DNA of 27,157 bases, taken from contig CAUGMN010000036.1 of the NCBI GenBank assembly GCA_959600635.1, positions 1-27,157 of the forward strand, given 5' to 3'. Below the pieces are notes generated by a model. The model saw only the letters and a list, made by a program, of their open reading frames with translations, did not search any database and was not told the DNA's origin. This document shows positions 15,512-23,209 of this stretch, piece after piece (position 1 is the first letter of the stretch; each line of letters starts with the position of its first letter). A program made the translations under genes and the position numbers. This DNA comes from QAMX01 sp003149835 (GTDB lineage: Bacteria; Bacillota; Clostridia; Oscillospirales; QAMX01).

Positions 15512-15663
15512 TTCCTTTCAGCACGTTTCAATTCAACGGGTTTTGCGCCGGTATTGGCGGAATAAGCGGAAGATGCCGCTTGAAAAAGGGATAACGCGCA
15601 TATGCTTGATATAGGGATGACGCAGTGTGAAAAACGAGTTCACAGGCATTTTTTTCTATATCA

Positions 15664-15692
15664 ATTATATCATAAAAAATATTTTCTTTCAA
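15664..15692 (-). promoter_or_regulatory. Promoter of the GH95 gene
   Basis: On the minus strand TTGAAA (15687-15692) and a perfect TATAAT (15664-15669) are separated by 17 bp. The start would be near 15657, giving a leader of about 170 nt. Its -35 lies 3 bp from the -35 of the plus-strand helD promoter. Confidence 0.85.
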
Positions 15693-15695
15693 GAT

Positions 15696-15724
15696 TTGAC
15701 TATTGCCGGACCATATGTTATGAT
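15696..15724 (+). promoter_or_regulatory. Promoter of helD-mrnC
   Basis: TTGACT (15696-15701) and TATGAT (15719-15724) with a 17-bp spacer predict a start near 15731 and a leader of about 30 nt. It is arranged back to back with the GH95 promoter, so the two may compete for polymerase or share a regulator. Confidence 0.85.
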
Positions 15725-15762
15725 TATCTTTAAGCCGTCCGGCGGGAAGGAGAAATGCCTTT

Positions 15763-17970
15763 ATGCATATGGATCATCCATACGAGCAGCAGCGCCTGAT
15801 CGATACGAAGTCGCTGATCCGGCGGGAGCTGGACAAAATGGGGACTGCGAACCGTCGCTTGCAGGGAGAACTGTATGAAAAAGCAAAATATATGTGGGAG
15901 GAGCTGCCGCAGCAGATTCGCACCTTTGACGACGCAGCGGCGCTTTCCGCGCAGCTGAGCGAGGTCACTCACAGCGAGAAGCAGCTCGACGAAAACGGCC
16001 TGAGAGCGGCGGTGCTCGAAAAGATGCTGAAAAAGCCGTATTTTGGCCGCGTGGATTTTCGGGAAACGGGGGCGGAGACGGAAAAATTTTATATCGGCCT
16101 CGCAAACCTGATGGACGGGCATGATTACTCGATGGTGGTCTGCGACTGGCGCGCGCCGGTCTCTACGCTTTTCTACGAAAACGGCATCGGAAAAACGGCC
16201 TATGAGAGCCCGTCGGGCACGGTGGAGGGCGAGGTCGTGAAGCTGCGGCAGTATGAGATCGAAGAGGGCGAGCTCAAACTCGTCATCGACGCGGAGGTCA
16301 AGATCGACGACGCCATCCTGCTCAACGCGCTCGGCGGCGAATCAAGCGAACGGATGAAGACGATTGTTTCGACGATTCAGCGCGAACAGAACCTCGTCAT
16401 CCGCGACAGCGAGAGCGAGCTGCTGCTCGTCCTCGGTCCCGCCGGCAGCGGCAAGACCAGCATCGCGCTGCACCGTGTCGCCTATTTGCTTTACCGCGAT
16501 AGAAAAAAGCTGAAATCCAAGAATATCCTCGTCTTTTCTCCGAACGATATCTTTTCCAATTATATCGCCGGCGTGATCCCGGAGCTGGGGGAGCAGGAGG
16601 TCATGACGACGACGTTCGCCGAGATGATTCAGAAATACTGCGGTTCGCCTGTGACGGAGATGTACGAACAGGTTGAATTTTTAGCCACGGCCGCCGATAC
16701 GCCGCGCAACCGGGTCAGAAAGCTCGGCATTCGCCTGAAAGGGAGCCGGGAGTTTGCCCAGAGCGTCAAGAGCTATATCGAAAGCTATGTTCCGCCGTTT
16801 AAGGATCTCGTTTTTCAGGGCGAGACGATTCTGTCCGGCGGCGAGCTCGCCGCGATGTATACCGGCCGTTTTGCCCATATGCGGCGGCTCGACCGGCTGG
16901 AAGCGATTTACGCCGAGATTGCCCGTCTGGTCGAGCCGGTTCGAAAACGTTACTGCGCGGCCAAGAAGGCGGAGCTGGTCGGAGCGGGCTATGCCGAGGG
17001 AGAGCTGCACGTCGAGATGAAGGCGCGGCGCGCCTTTCGGGACGCGGCGGGCGTGATGCTCGACAGGATCCGCCGCGCCACACAGGTCGACTTCCGAGAG
17101 CTCTACCGCGAGGCGCTGCTGTACGCCGTCCACCAATCCGAGCTTTTCTCCGAACAGGACGAAAAACTGCTGTATAACGCCTCTAAACGTCTGCCGCTGA
17201 ATGAAAAACTCAAATTTGAGGACGGTATCGGCATTCTGCTCGTGATGGCGCTGTTCGGCGCCATTCCCCCCGTCAAAGCCATCAAGCACGTCGTGGTCGA
17301 CGAGATTCAGGATTACAGCCCGGCCCAGCACGAGATCTTTGCCCGCGTCTTCGCCGGCTGCGGGCTGACCCTGCTCGGCGACACCAGCCAGCTCGTCAAC
17401 ACGGGCATGGGGATGGACAGCGGCGAGGAGATCCTTGAAATCTACGGGCGGAAGTCCAGCGGGCTGCGCCGCCTGAGCAAGAGCTACCGCTCCACTTCGG
17501 AGATCACCGCGCTCGCCGACGCCGTTCTGCGCCGGAAGGAGCCGACCGAATATTTTGAGCGCCACGGCAAGCCGGTGCGCTTTGTGACCGCGACCTCGGA
17601 GGGAGAGGCCGTCGCGGCCATTGGCCGGATGCTGACGGAAGCCGGCGCAGAAAGCGGCGCGACGGCCGTCGTCACCAAGACGATTGCCGAGGCGCGGCGG
17701 TATTATCAGATGTGCCGCCGCTTCGTGCCGGGGCTGATTTTGGCCGACGACGACAAGATGGCCTATGAGCGCGGCCGCTGCGTAATCCCGCTCGCGCTCT
17801 CCAAGGGCATGGAATTCGACCGCGTCATCATTGCCGACAGCGCCGTTTACGGGCCGCAGGACGACCGGTTGCTCTATGTCGCCCTGACGCGCGCCATGCA
17901 CGAGCTGACCGTCGTCGGCGTCAAAGAGCAGTCGCCGCTGATACCGGAGGAGTGTTATAAACATGAATGA
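15763..17970 (+). CDS. helD: HelD-like superfamily 1 helicase / RNA polymerase recycling ATPase
   Basis: A 735-residue UvrD/Rep-like ATPase of the HelD type, which removes stalled RNA polymerase from DNA and in some bacteria protects it from rifampicin. The charged helical N-terminus (about 1-60) matches the coiled arm that enters the polymerase secondary channel. The Walker A motif GPAGSGKTS (about 224-232) is followed by a HelD-specific insert. Walker B is DEIQDYS (about 513-519), then SKGMEFDRVII (about 680) and motif VI VALTRAMHEL (about 706). ATG 15763 has AAGGAGA 9 nt upstream. The stop overlaps the start of mrnC by 8 bp, so the two are coupled. HelD is favoured over UvrD/PcrA by length and the N-terminal arm. 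Confidence 0.88.
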   Translation: MHMDHPYEQQRLIDTKSLIRRELDKMGTANRRLQGELYEKAKYMWEELPQQIRTFDDAAALSAQLSEVTHSEKQLDENGLRAAVLEKMLKKPYFGRVDFRETGAETEKFYIGLANLMDGHDYSMVVCDWRAPVSTLFYENGIGKTAYESPSGTVEGEVVKLRQYEIEEGELKLVIDAEVKIDDAILLNALGGESSERMKTIVSTIQREQNLVIRDSESELLLVLGPAGSGKTSIALHRVAYLLYRDRKKLKSKNILVFSPNDIFSNYIAGVIPELGEQEVMTTTFAEMIQKYCGSPVTEMYEQVEFLATAADTPRNRVRKLGIRLKGSREFAQSVKSYIESYVPPFKDLVFQGETILSGGELAAMYTGRFAHMRRLDRLEAIYAEIARLVEPVRKRYCAAKKAELVGAGYAEGELHVEMKARRAFRDAAGVMLDRIRRATQVDFRELYREALLYAVHQSELFSEQDEKLLYNASKRLPLNEKLKFEDGIGILLVMALFGAIPPVKAIKHVVVDEIQDYSPAQHEIFARVFAGCGLTLLGDTSQLVNTGMGMDSGEEILEIYGRKSSGLRRLSKSYRSTSEITALADAVLRRKEPTEYFERHGKPVRFVTATSEGEAVAAIGRMLTEAGAESGATAVVTKTIAEARRYYQMCRRFVPGLILADDDKMAYERGRCVIPLALSKGMEFDRVIIADSAVYGPQDDRLLYVALTRAMHELTVVGVKEQSPLIPEECYKHE

Positions 17971-18373
17971 GAGCGATTTGATGAACCTCGCGCCGCTGGA
18001 CAGGCGCGCAGCCGCGCAGCTCGGCGCGCTGGAGCTCGCCTATGTCGGAGACTGCGTGTTTGAACTGACCGTCCGAACGAGGCTCCTGCGCGAGACCGGA
18101 AAAAAAGTCAAGGAGCTGCACGGACAGGTCGTCGCCCATGTCTGCGCGGCCGGGCAGGCGGCGCTGGCGCGGCGGATATACGACCGCCTGACCGACGAGG
18201 AGCGCGCGGTTTTTCTGCGCGGCCGCAATCACCGCCACGCGCGGATTCCCAAAGGCAGCAGCCCGTCCGAATACGCGCTGGCGACGGCGTTCGAGGCGCT
18301 GCTTGGTTTTCTCTACCTCTGCGGCGAGACACAGAGAATCAGCGAGCTGACGGCGCCGGCGTTTGAAGCGTGA
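17963..18373 (+). CDS. mrnC: Mini-ribonuclease III (MrnC)
   Basis: A 136-residue RNase III catalytic domain with no double-stranded-RNA-binding domain, as in Bacillus MrnC, which matures 23S rRNA. The signature ALELAYVGDCVFEL (about 22-35) contains the catalytic-loop aspartate D30. The second acidic region is SPSEYALATAFEALLGFLYL (near 99-118). A GGAGGAG lies about 10 nt before ATG 17963. In many Firmicutes mrnC follows cysS; here it follows a helD-like gene with overlapping reading frames. A strong terminator follows. Confidence 0.95.
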   Translation: MNESDLMNLAPLDRRAAAQLGALELAYVGDCVFELTVRTRLLRETGKKVKELHGQVVAHVCAAGQAALARRIYDRLTDEERAVFLRGRNHRHARIPKGSSPSEYALATAFEALLGFLYLCGETQRISELTAPAFEA

Positions 18374-18430
18374 GCCTCCGGCTGGGGCAGGCGGAGCGGA
18401 ATATGACGCGGCCGTACCGGATCAAAAGAG

Positions 18431-18485
18431 CAAAAACCGAACGCCGCCGCGCCGGAATTTCCCGGCGCGGCGGCGTTCCGTTTTT
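18431..18485. terminator. Bidirectional Rho-independent terminator between mrnC and the serine hydrolase gene
   Basis: A perfect, very GC-rich 17-bp stem (18439-18455 with 18462-18478) and 6-nt loop are followed on the plus strand by CGTTTTT. On the minus strand GGTTTTTG follows. It serves both the helD-mrnC unit and the convergent serine hydrolase gene, whose stop lies only 7 bp away. Confidence 0.9.
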
Positions 18486-18491
18486 CGTCTC

Positions 18492-19508
18492 TTACAGCGC
18501 GCTCATGACGCGGTTGATAATTCTGCGGTAGTTGCTCCAATCCTCATGCAGCCAACAGCTGTTGGTGAGAATCACGACGACGACGTCGCTGTCGGTATCG
18601 ACGGAGAGCATACAGCCGGAAAAACCGGTGTGGCCGAAGGTGCTGGAAGAGGAAAGCTCGCCAAAGCAATGGTGAACGTCAAAGTCTGCTTTTGTCCAGA
18701 AGACCGGCGTTTTGTGGAATCTGCCGTGCGTGAACTCGGCGAGCATGTACCGGAAAGCCGGAGCGGAAAAGACTCGATTCCCGCGGCCGTTGGCGGCGTC
18801 GGCAAACATGAGGCCGAATTTGAGCAGATCCGCCGCCGTCGTATACAGGCCGGAATCGCCGGTCGGCGGCACGGAGAGCAGGGAGAGAAAGCGGTCTTCG
18901 CCTTTCAGGTACGGCATGACCGTCTGCTGCGGCGAGAGCTTGCGGGTATCATACGTCGTTTCGGTCATGCCGAGAGGGCGAAAAAGGTTTTCCTGCGCAA
19001 ACGTCTCGATGTCCTGTCCGCTGACGCGCTCAATGACGTCCATGAGAATGGTGTAGCCCATGGAGAAATAGCCGGCCTTTTCGCCGGGCGCGGCGGTCAG
19101 CCGCTCTACCGAGTAGATATCGCGCAGATAGCGCTTCTGGTCGTCGAAGTTTTGCGGGGCGGGAAACGCAAAATCGGCGTTGTCATAGCCGGCGGAATGC
19201 GTGAGGAGATGATATAGCGAGACGCTGCCCAGCGGGTATTCGGGGATATAGCGCTGAACCTTGTCCGTATCCGAGACGAGGCCGCGCTCCACAAGCAGCG
19301 CCAGCAGCGCCGCCGTTACCGGCTTGGTCACGGAGCCGATGTTGAATCGCGTCGTCTCGTCGAATCCGGCGTAGGCCGGCCGGGCACGGTCGGCTCCGCA
19401 GAAGGCGTATGCCGTTTCGCCCTTGTAAGCGACGGCGACCGAGAGACAGTCAGTCAGCCGCGCGGCGATGAGGCCGTTGAAATAAGCGTCCAAATCTTCT
19501 TTTCTCAT
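18492..19508 (-). CDS. Serine hydrolase of the class C beta-lactamase / penicillin-binding-protein family
   Basis: A 338-residue protein of the beta-lactamase-like serine hydrolase family (esterases, D-aminopeptidases, low-molecular-weight PBPs). The nucleophile motif SVTK is at 59-62. The second motif, usually Y-x-N, is Y147-F-S149 in GYFSMGY. The third, usually K-T-G or H-x-G, is H293-T-G295 in FGHTGFSG. No signal peptide is visible, so an intracellular esterase or peptidase is more likely than a resistance enzyme. I chose ATG 19508 because GGGAG lies 8 nt upstream; longer in-frame extensions are antisense to the next gene. It follows the SLOG gene by 37 nt and shares its promoter. The substrate is unknown. 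Confidence 0.88.
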   Translation of the reverse strand: MRKEDLDAYFNGLIAARLTDCLSVAVAYKGETAYAFCGADRARPAYAGFDETTRFNIGSVTKPVTAALLALLVERGLVSDTDKVQRYIPEYPLGSVSLYHLLTHSAGYDNADFAFPAPQNFDDQKRYLRDIYSVERLTAAPGEKAGYFSMGYTILMDVIERVSGQDIETFAQENLFRPLGMTETTYDTRKLSPQQTVMPYLKGEDRFLSLLSVPPTGDSGLYTTAADLLKFGLMFADAANGRGNRVFSAPAFRYMLAEFTHGRFHKTPVFWTKADFDVHHCFGELSSSSTFGHTGFSGCMLSVDTDSDVVVVILTNSCWLHEDWSNYRRIINRVMSAL

Positions 19509-19545
19509 ATCGTTTCTCCCTTTTCTGTTCTCTGAATTCGATTGA

Positions 19546-20103
19546 TTAACGGTTGAAAGCGCCGGCTTCCGGCAGGTCAGACAGCCGGAGCTGCATGGTT
19601 TCCGCTTCTTTTGAGCAGAGGTTAAATACCCTGCGCCCGAACGAACGGGCCATTTGACAGGTCGAAGCCGTTCCGCCTTTTTCGCCGTTGAAATACGCGA
19701 CGCATACGGCGGCGTTCTCGACCATGTAGCGGTTGCGGAGCTGCATACAGCCGTCATAATACGGCGTATACGAGGTGTAGACGACCTTATCGGCGGCTTT
19801 GAGCAGGGCGGCGTACGCCGATCGGTCTCGTTTCTGCCACAGCGCGTCCTGGTTGAGGCAGGGAACCGCGAGCGTCAGAAAAACCGGCAGGCCCGCCGCG
19901 CGCGCCGCCAGAACCGACTGCGCCGCCAGCGTGTCGAACCCGATCGCCGCGCCGCTGATAAAGGTGCGGATGCCGTCGTGACTCAGATCAGCCACAATCT
20001 CCGGCAGCTCGCGGCGCAGCCTGTCCTGTTCGGCGGCCGCGATATGCCGGTGTCCCGTGAACATGGCCGTTTTGTCGATCCCCGTTTGCTCTGTTCTCTC
20101 CAT
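19546..20103 (-). CDS. SLOG-superfamily nucleotide-binding protein (DUF1273/YpsA-like)
   Basis: A 185-residue Rossmann-like protein of the SLOG superfamily, thought to bind nucleotides or their derivatives. Motifs are FTGHR (15-19), FISGAAIGFDTLAA (48-61) and the phosphate-binding GGTAST (143-148). It resembles YpsA/DUF1273 proteins, whose Bacillus and Staphylococcus members influence cell division; YpsA itself is not biochemically settled. ATG 20103 has an AAAGGGG about 5-6 nt upstream. It is first in a two-gene unit with the serine hydrolase, from a near-consensus promoter. Domain order and length look complete. Confidence 0.85.
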   Translation of the reverse strand: MERTEQTGIDKTAMFTGHRHIAAAEQDRLRRELPEIVADLSHDGIRTFISGAAIGFDTLAAQSVLAARAAGLPVFLTLAVPCLNQDALWQKRDRSAYAALLKAADKVVYTSYTPYYDGCMQLRNRYMVENAAVCVAYFNGEKGGTASTCQMARSFGRRVFNLCSKEAETMQLRLSDLPEAGAFNR

Positions 20104-20181
20104 GACAACCCCTTTTCAGCCGGCGCGTAAGCGGAGATCGCGGCCGCCCGGCGCAGAATCCAAACAATAGTTCATGGGGTT

Positions 20182-20210
20182 AGTATATCATAGCGCCGGC
20201 GACTTGTCAA
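20182..20210 (-). promoter_or_regulatory. Promoter of the SLOG-serine hydrolase unit
   Basis: On the minus strand a perfect TTGACA (20205-20210) and TATACT (20182-20187) are separated by 17 bp, predicting a start near 20175 and a leader of about 70 nt. Confidence 0.88.
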
Positions 20211-20324
20211 ACGGATTTTGTCGATTTCCGTGTGATAGATTTGTCGGGCGGCCGCACCCCGCGCCCGAGAGCGGGCTAAAAGAAAATAAATTTCCGGCGG
20301 GATGGGGAATGATGACAGTTGGTC

Positions 20325-20353
20325 ATGAAAAATTCACATGTTTCGCTTATAAT
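20325..20353 (+). promoter_or_regulatory. Probable promoter of the esterase gene
   Basis: A perfect -10 TATAAT (20348-20353) lies 17 bp from ATGAAA (20325-20330), which matches four of six -35 bases. Transcription would start near 20360, 40 nt before ATG 20400, which also argues against an upstream in-frame start. The rest of 20211-20324 holds only a 5-bp hairpin (20263-20276) and no gene. Confidence 0.55.
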
Positions 20354-20399
20354 GATAGAAGCCAAATCCCTGAAAATACAGCCGGAAGAGGATGATGGA

Positions 20400-21881
20400 A
20401 TGCTCACGGAGCGCGGGCGGTTTTCGGTTTCAAACGTCTTTTCAGACGATATGGTCGTCCAGCGCGACGCGGCGTTCAGCGTGACCGGTACGGCTTCCGA
20501 ACAGGACGACGGCAAATGGGTTGAGGTCGCCTTTCGGGGCGCGTCGGCGTGCGGCCGGATTGAAAACGGCGCATGGGAAGCGCGGTTTGAGTCGCCGTTT
20601 GCGGCGGATTCGGAGGGTCATGTTCTGGCGGTGTCAGTCGACGGGGAAGCGGTCGCGTCTTTTCGCGGCGTGCTGACCGGAGACGTGTGGCTCGTCGGCG
20701 GACAGAGTAACGCCTCCATGCCCATCTGCGGCTCGCATACGGGAAACGGCAGGCTTTTATACGATTTATACCGCGACTGTATCGACAGCGCTTCGCGTGA
20801 ACACCCGATCCGTCTGTTCCGCCAACGGGAGACGGAGCTGTTTGAATCGCCGTATCCGAAGGATACGCCGCAGCGCAACGCCGTATCGGGCGGCGGCTGG
20901 TCGTTTGCAGATCGGGATGCGCTGATGCCGGAACAGGGCAGCTTTTCGGCCATCGGGTACTTTTTTGCCCGCAGGATGGCTGAGCTGAATCCGGCGGTTC
21001 CGGTCGGCGTCGTCATGTGCGCCTGCGGCGGCGTGCCGCTTTCGCTGCTCGCCCCGGCTGAGGCGGAAAAGCGCTTTCCCGCTTCGATGGCGGGCCGGCA
21101 CGCGAGCTTCGGCGAGTGCCGGCTCGAAGCCTCGCAGATTTACAACGCGATGACCGCGCCGTTCGAACAGCTGACCTGCCGCGGCATGCTGTTTTTTCAA
21201 GGCGAAGCGGATGCCCGCAAGGCGGATGTGTACGACCTTGCGCTGCGGCTCTATATCGACGCGCTCCGCGTCCGCTTTGGAAACGAGCGGCTGCTCTTTC
21301 TCAACGTGCAGCTCACGACCTACGGGGAAGCGGTGCTGCTGGACGACGGGACGGAGATCCGCATCGATTCCGGCGATTTTGTCGAGGCGCCGAATCTGCG
21401 CATGGCGCAGACGCGCGTGAAAACAGGCGGCTGTCCCGACTACGAGGTCATTTGCTCGATGGATACCGGGTGGCTGCCGGGTCAGCCCGACGGCGCTCAC
21501 GCGATCCGCAAAAAGCCGGTCGGCGACCGGATGGCTCTGGCCGCGGCCTGTCTCGTCTACGGGGCCGGCCGATACGAAGACTGTATCTGCCCGTATCCTG
21601 TCGCGGCTGCGTATCACGACGGGAGCGTTGTCGTTTCCTTCGCGTGCGCTTCTGCGGGCTTAAAGGCGAAGCGCGGCGCGCTCAAAGGCTTTGAAGTTTA
21701 TTTGGGCGGAGAGTGGCGGCGCGCGGACGCAGTGGCGGAGGGCGACGCCGTTCGCGTGCTCTGCGACGGAACCGCCGACGGCGTGCGCTACGGACATGCC
21801 CTGCGGGTGCTCGACGACGACACCTCAAACCTGATCGCCGCGAGCGGCTTGCCCGCCGTAGCGTTTGAACTGACGAAATAA
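20400..21881 (+). CDS. Sialate O-acetylesterase-like SGNH carbohydrate esterase
   Basis: A 493-residue esterase of the family that deacetylates sialic acid or acetylated xylan and other glycans. The N-terminal beta domain starts with the typical VFSDDMVVQRD (13-23). The SGNH core has the nucleophile block GGQSNAS (S103), FFQGEAD (265-271) and the D364-x-x-H367 pair in PDGAHAIRK. A C-terminal beta region follows. ATG 20400 has AGAGG 8 nt upstream and lies downstream of the probable promoter. No signal peptide is visible, so it probably acts on imported sugars in the cytoplasm. The next gene on the same strand is a secreted SGNH-like lipoprotein. Substrate is unproven. Confidence 0.87.
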   Translation: MLTERGRFSVSNVFSDDMVVQRDAAFSVTGTASEQDDGKWVEVAFRGASACGRIENGAWEARFESPFAADSEGHVLAVSVDGEAVASFRGVLTGDVWLVGGQSNASMPICGSHTGNGRLLYDLYRDCIDSASREHPIRLFRQRETELFESPYPKDTPQRNAVSGGGWSFADRDALMPEQGSFSAIGYFFARRMAELNPAVPVGVVMCACGGVPLSLLAPAEAEKRFPASMAGRHASFGECRLEASQIYNAMTAPFEQLTCRGMLFFQGEADARKADVYDLALRLYIDALRVRFGNERLLFLNVQLTTYGEAVLLDDGTEIRIDSGDFVEAPNLRMAQTRVKTGGCPDYEVICSMDTGWLPGQPDGAHAIRKKPVGDRMALAAACLVYGAGRYEDCICPYPVAAAYHDGSVVVSFACASAGLKAKRGALKGFEVYLGGEWRRADAVAEGDAVRVLCDGTADGVRYGHALRVLDDDTSNLIAASGLPAVAFELTK

Positions 21882-21948
21882 CGCATATGTTCCGGGCGCG
21901 GCTATGCGCCGGAAACAAATGAGACGAAAGGTTGGAAAATCCTTGCAT

Positions 21949-23145
21949 ATGAAACCAATGAATAAGCCGAAACGCATACTCTTATTTTTGACCGCCATGC
22001 TGATGCTCGCACCGCTTGCGGCCTGTTCCGACGGCGAGCCGCAGCAGACCACCTCAGGCACGGCAGAGCACAGCGTGTCCGCGCCGGCAAGCACACCGGA
22101 CGAGCCGAAAACCGACCCATCGGACACCGCGCCGGATACGACGCCGGTCACAACGCCGGAGATCACCGAGCCGCCGGTCACGACGACGTTTGTCCAGTCC
22201 TCCGGCCGCGACGCGCAGGATGCGGACAAGACGCCGATCGATACCGGCGCGGTAATTGTCATCGGCAATTCCGCTATGGAGCATTACTACGGCGTCGACA
22301 GCGTGCTCGAATCATACGCCGGCACGGTTTCATCGATCAAGGCGCAGCTGCCGGATGTCAACGTCTACGCGATGTTCTGCCCGAGCGCGGTGGAATTCTG
22401 CGCTCCGGAAAAATTTCAGGCGGGAACGCGCTCTCAGAAGCGCGCGATGGACGTGATCTACGCGGCGCTGGAAAACGGCGCGGTCGGCGTCGACACATGG
22501 TCGGAGCTCAGCCAGCACACGACGGAATATCTCTACTTCCGCACCGACCACCACTGGACGCAGCGCGGCGCCTATTACGCCTATGTCGCCTTTTGCAAGG
22601 CCGCTGGCCTGACGCCGCATGCGCTCTCCGAATATGAGACGGGCGTCGTAGAGAACTTTGTCGGCACGATGAGCATCTACGCGAAGGACTACGCGGATCG
22701 TTTTTACAACAACCCTGACAGCGTCGAGTACTTCCGCCCCATCAATCCGTCGACGATGACGGTGTATACCTCCCCGTCCATGACCAACGGCGGCTCGCGC
22801 TCCGTCGTCGCCAGCCAGGAGTCGGCGGATAAAATGGCGCGCTCGGCGAAATACAGCATGTTTATCGCCGGAGACAACCCGATTTCCCATATCGTCAGCG
22901 ATACGGTCAAAAACGGCAGGGTCTGCATTGTGACCAAAGAATCCTACGGAAACGCGCTCGTGCCGTTTCTCACCGATCATTTCGAGGAAATCTACGTCAT
23001 CGACCCGCGCCAGTTCAACGCCGACGGCAAGCCGTCGCTGAACCTGATCAGCTTTGCCAAAGAGCACGGCGCGACGGATATCGTCTGCGTCAACGCCGCG
23101 GTGCTGCTGCCGGGGATCAATCAGTATTTGAAAAAGATGATCTGA
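21949..23145 (+). CDS. DHHW-family (AlgX/AlgJ-like SGNH) lipoprotein
   Basis: A 398-residue surface lipoprotein. A positively charged start and hydrophobic segment end in the lipobox LAAC (C26). A Thr/Pro/Asp-rich spacer of about 50 residues follows. The globular part has IGNSAM (about 105-110, where related proteins have a GDS-type block) and the diagnostic YFRTDHHWTQRGAYYAY (D200-H-H-W203). The C-terminal TKESYGNALVPFL segment (from about residue 324) is also typical. DHHW proteins are SGNH-fold relatives of AlgX/AlgJ, which act in acetylation of exported polysaccharides, often beside an MBOAT acyltransferase; none is visible here. The start is uncertain: ATG 21949 has only a distant GAAAGG, and ATG 21919, TTG 21943 and ATG 21958 are alternatives. 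It follows the esterase by 67 nt. Confidence 0.85.
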   Translation: MKPMNKPKRILLFLTAMLMLAPLAACSDGEPQQTTSGTAEHSVSAPASTPDEPKTDPSDTAPDTTPVTTPEITEPPVTTTFVQSSGRDAQDADKTPIDTGAVIVIGNSAMEHYYGVDSVLESYAGTVSSIKAQLPDVNVYAMFCPSAVEFCAPEKFQAGTRSQKRAMDVIYAALENGAVGVDTWSELSQHTTEYLYFRTDHHWTQRGAYYAYVAFCKAAGLTPHALSEYETGVVENFVGTMSIYAKDYADRFYNNPDSVEYFRPINPSTMTVYTSPSMTNGGSRSVVASQESADKMARSAKYSMFIAGDNPISHIVSDTVKNGRVCIVTKESYGNALVPFLTDHFEEIYVIDPRQFNADGKPSLNLISFAKEHGATDIVCVNAAVLLPGINQYLKKMI

Positions 23146-23170
23146 GGAGAAACGGAAAAATCTCAGATCA
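23138..23170. repeat. 9-bp perfect inverted repeat spanning the lipoprotein stop codon
   Basis: TGATCTGAG (23138-23146) and CTCAGATCA (23162-23170) are exact complements with a 15-bp AG-rich centre. The left arm includes the stop codon, and the right arm ends 4 bp before the -35 box of the T-box promoter. No U-run follows, so an operator or mRNA 3'-end hairpin is more likely than a terminator. Confidence 0.65.
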
Positions 23171-23174
23171 AGGG

Positions 23175-23203
23175 TTGACATTGAAGCCATCCCGTGGTAT
23201 ACT
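23175..23203 (+). promoter_or_regulatory. Promoter of the T-box leader
   Basis: A perfect TTGACA (23175-23180) is separated by 17 bp from TATACT (23198-23203). Transcription should start near 23210, just before the first conserved T-box stem. Confidence 0.9.
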
Positions 23204-23209
23204 GAATAA

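Noticed and set aside
14662..15594. Open frame antisense to GH95 (about 310 codons)
   Set aside because: Shadow frame; it also covers the GH95 start and leader, and no family is recognisable.
16681..17964. Long open frame antisense to helD (about 427 codons)
   Set aside because: No recognisable motif or ribosome binding site; the sense strand encodes intact helicase motifs.
18492..19757. Upstream-extended start for the serine hydrolase
   Set aside because: The extra 83 residues are antisense-frame overlap with the SLOG gene and lack homology; ATG 19508 has a good ribosome binding site.
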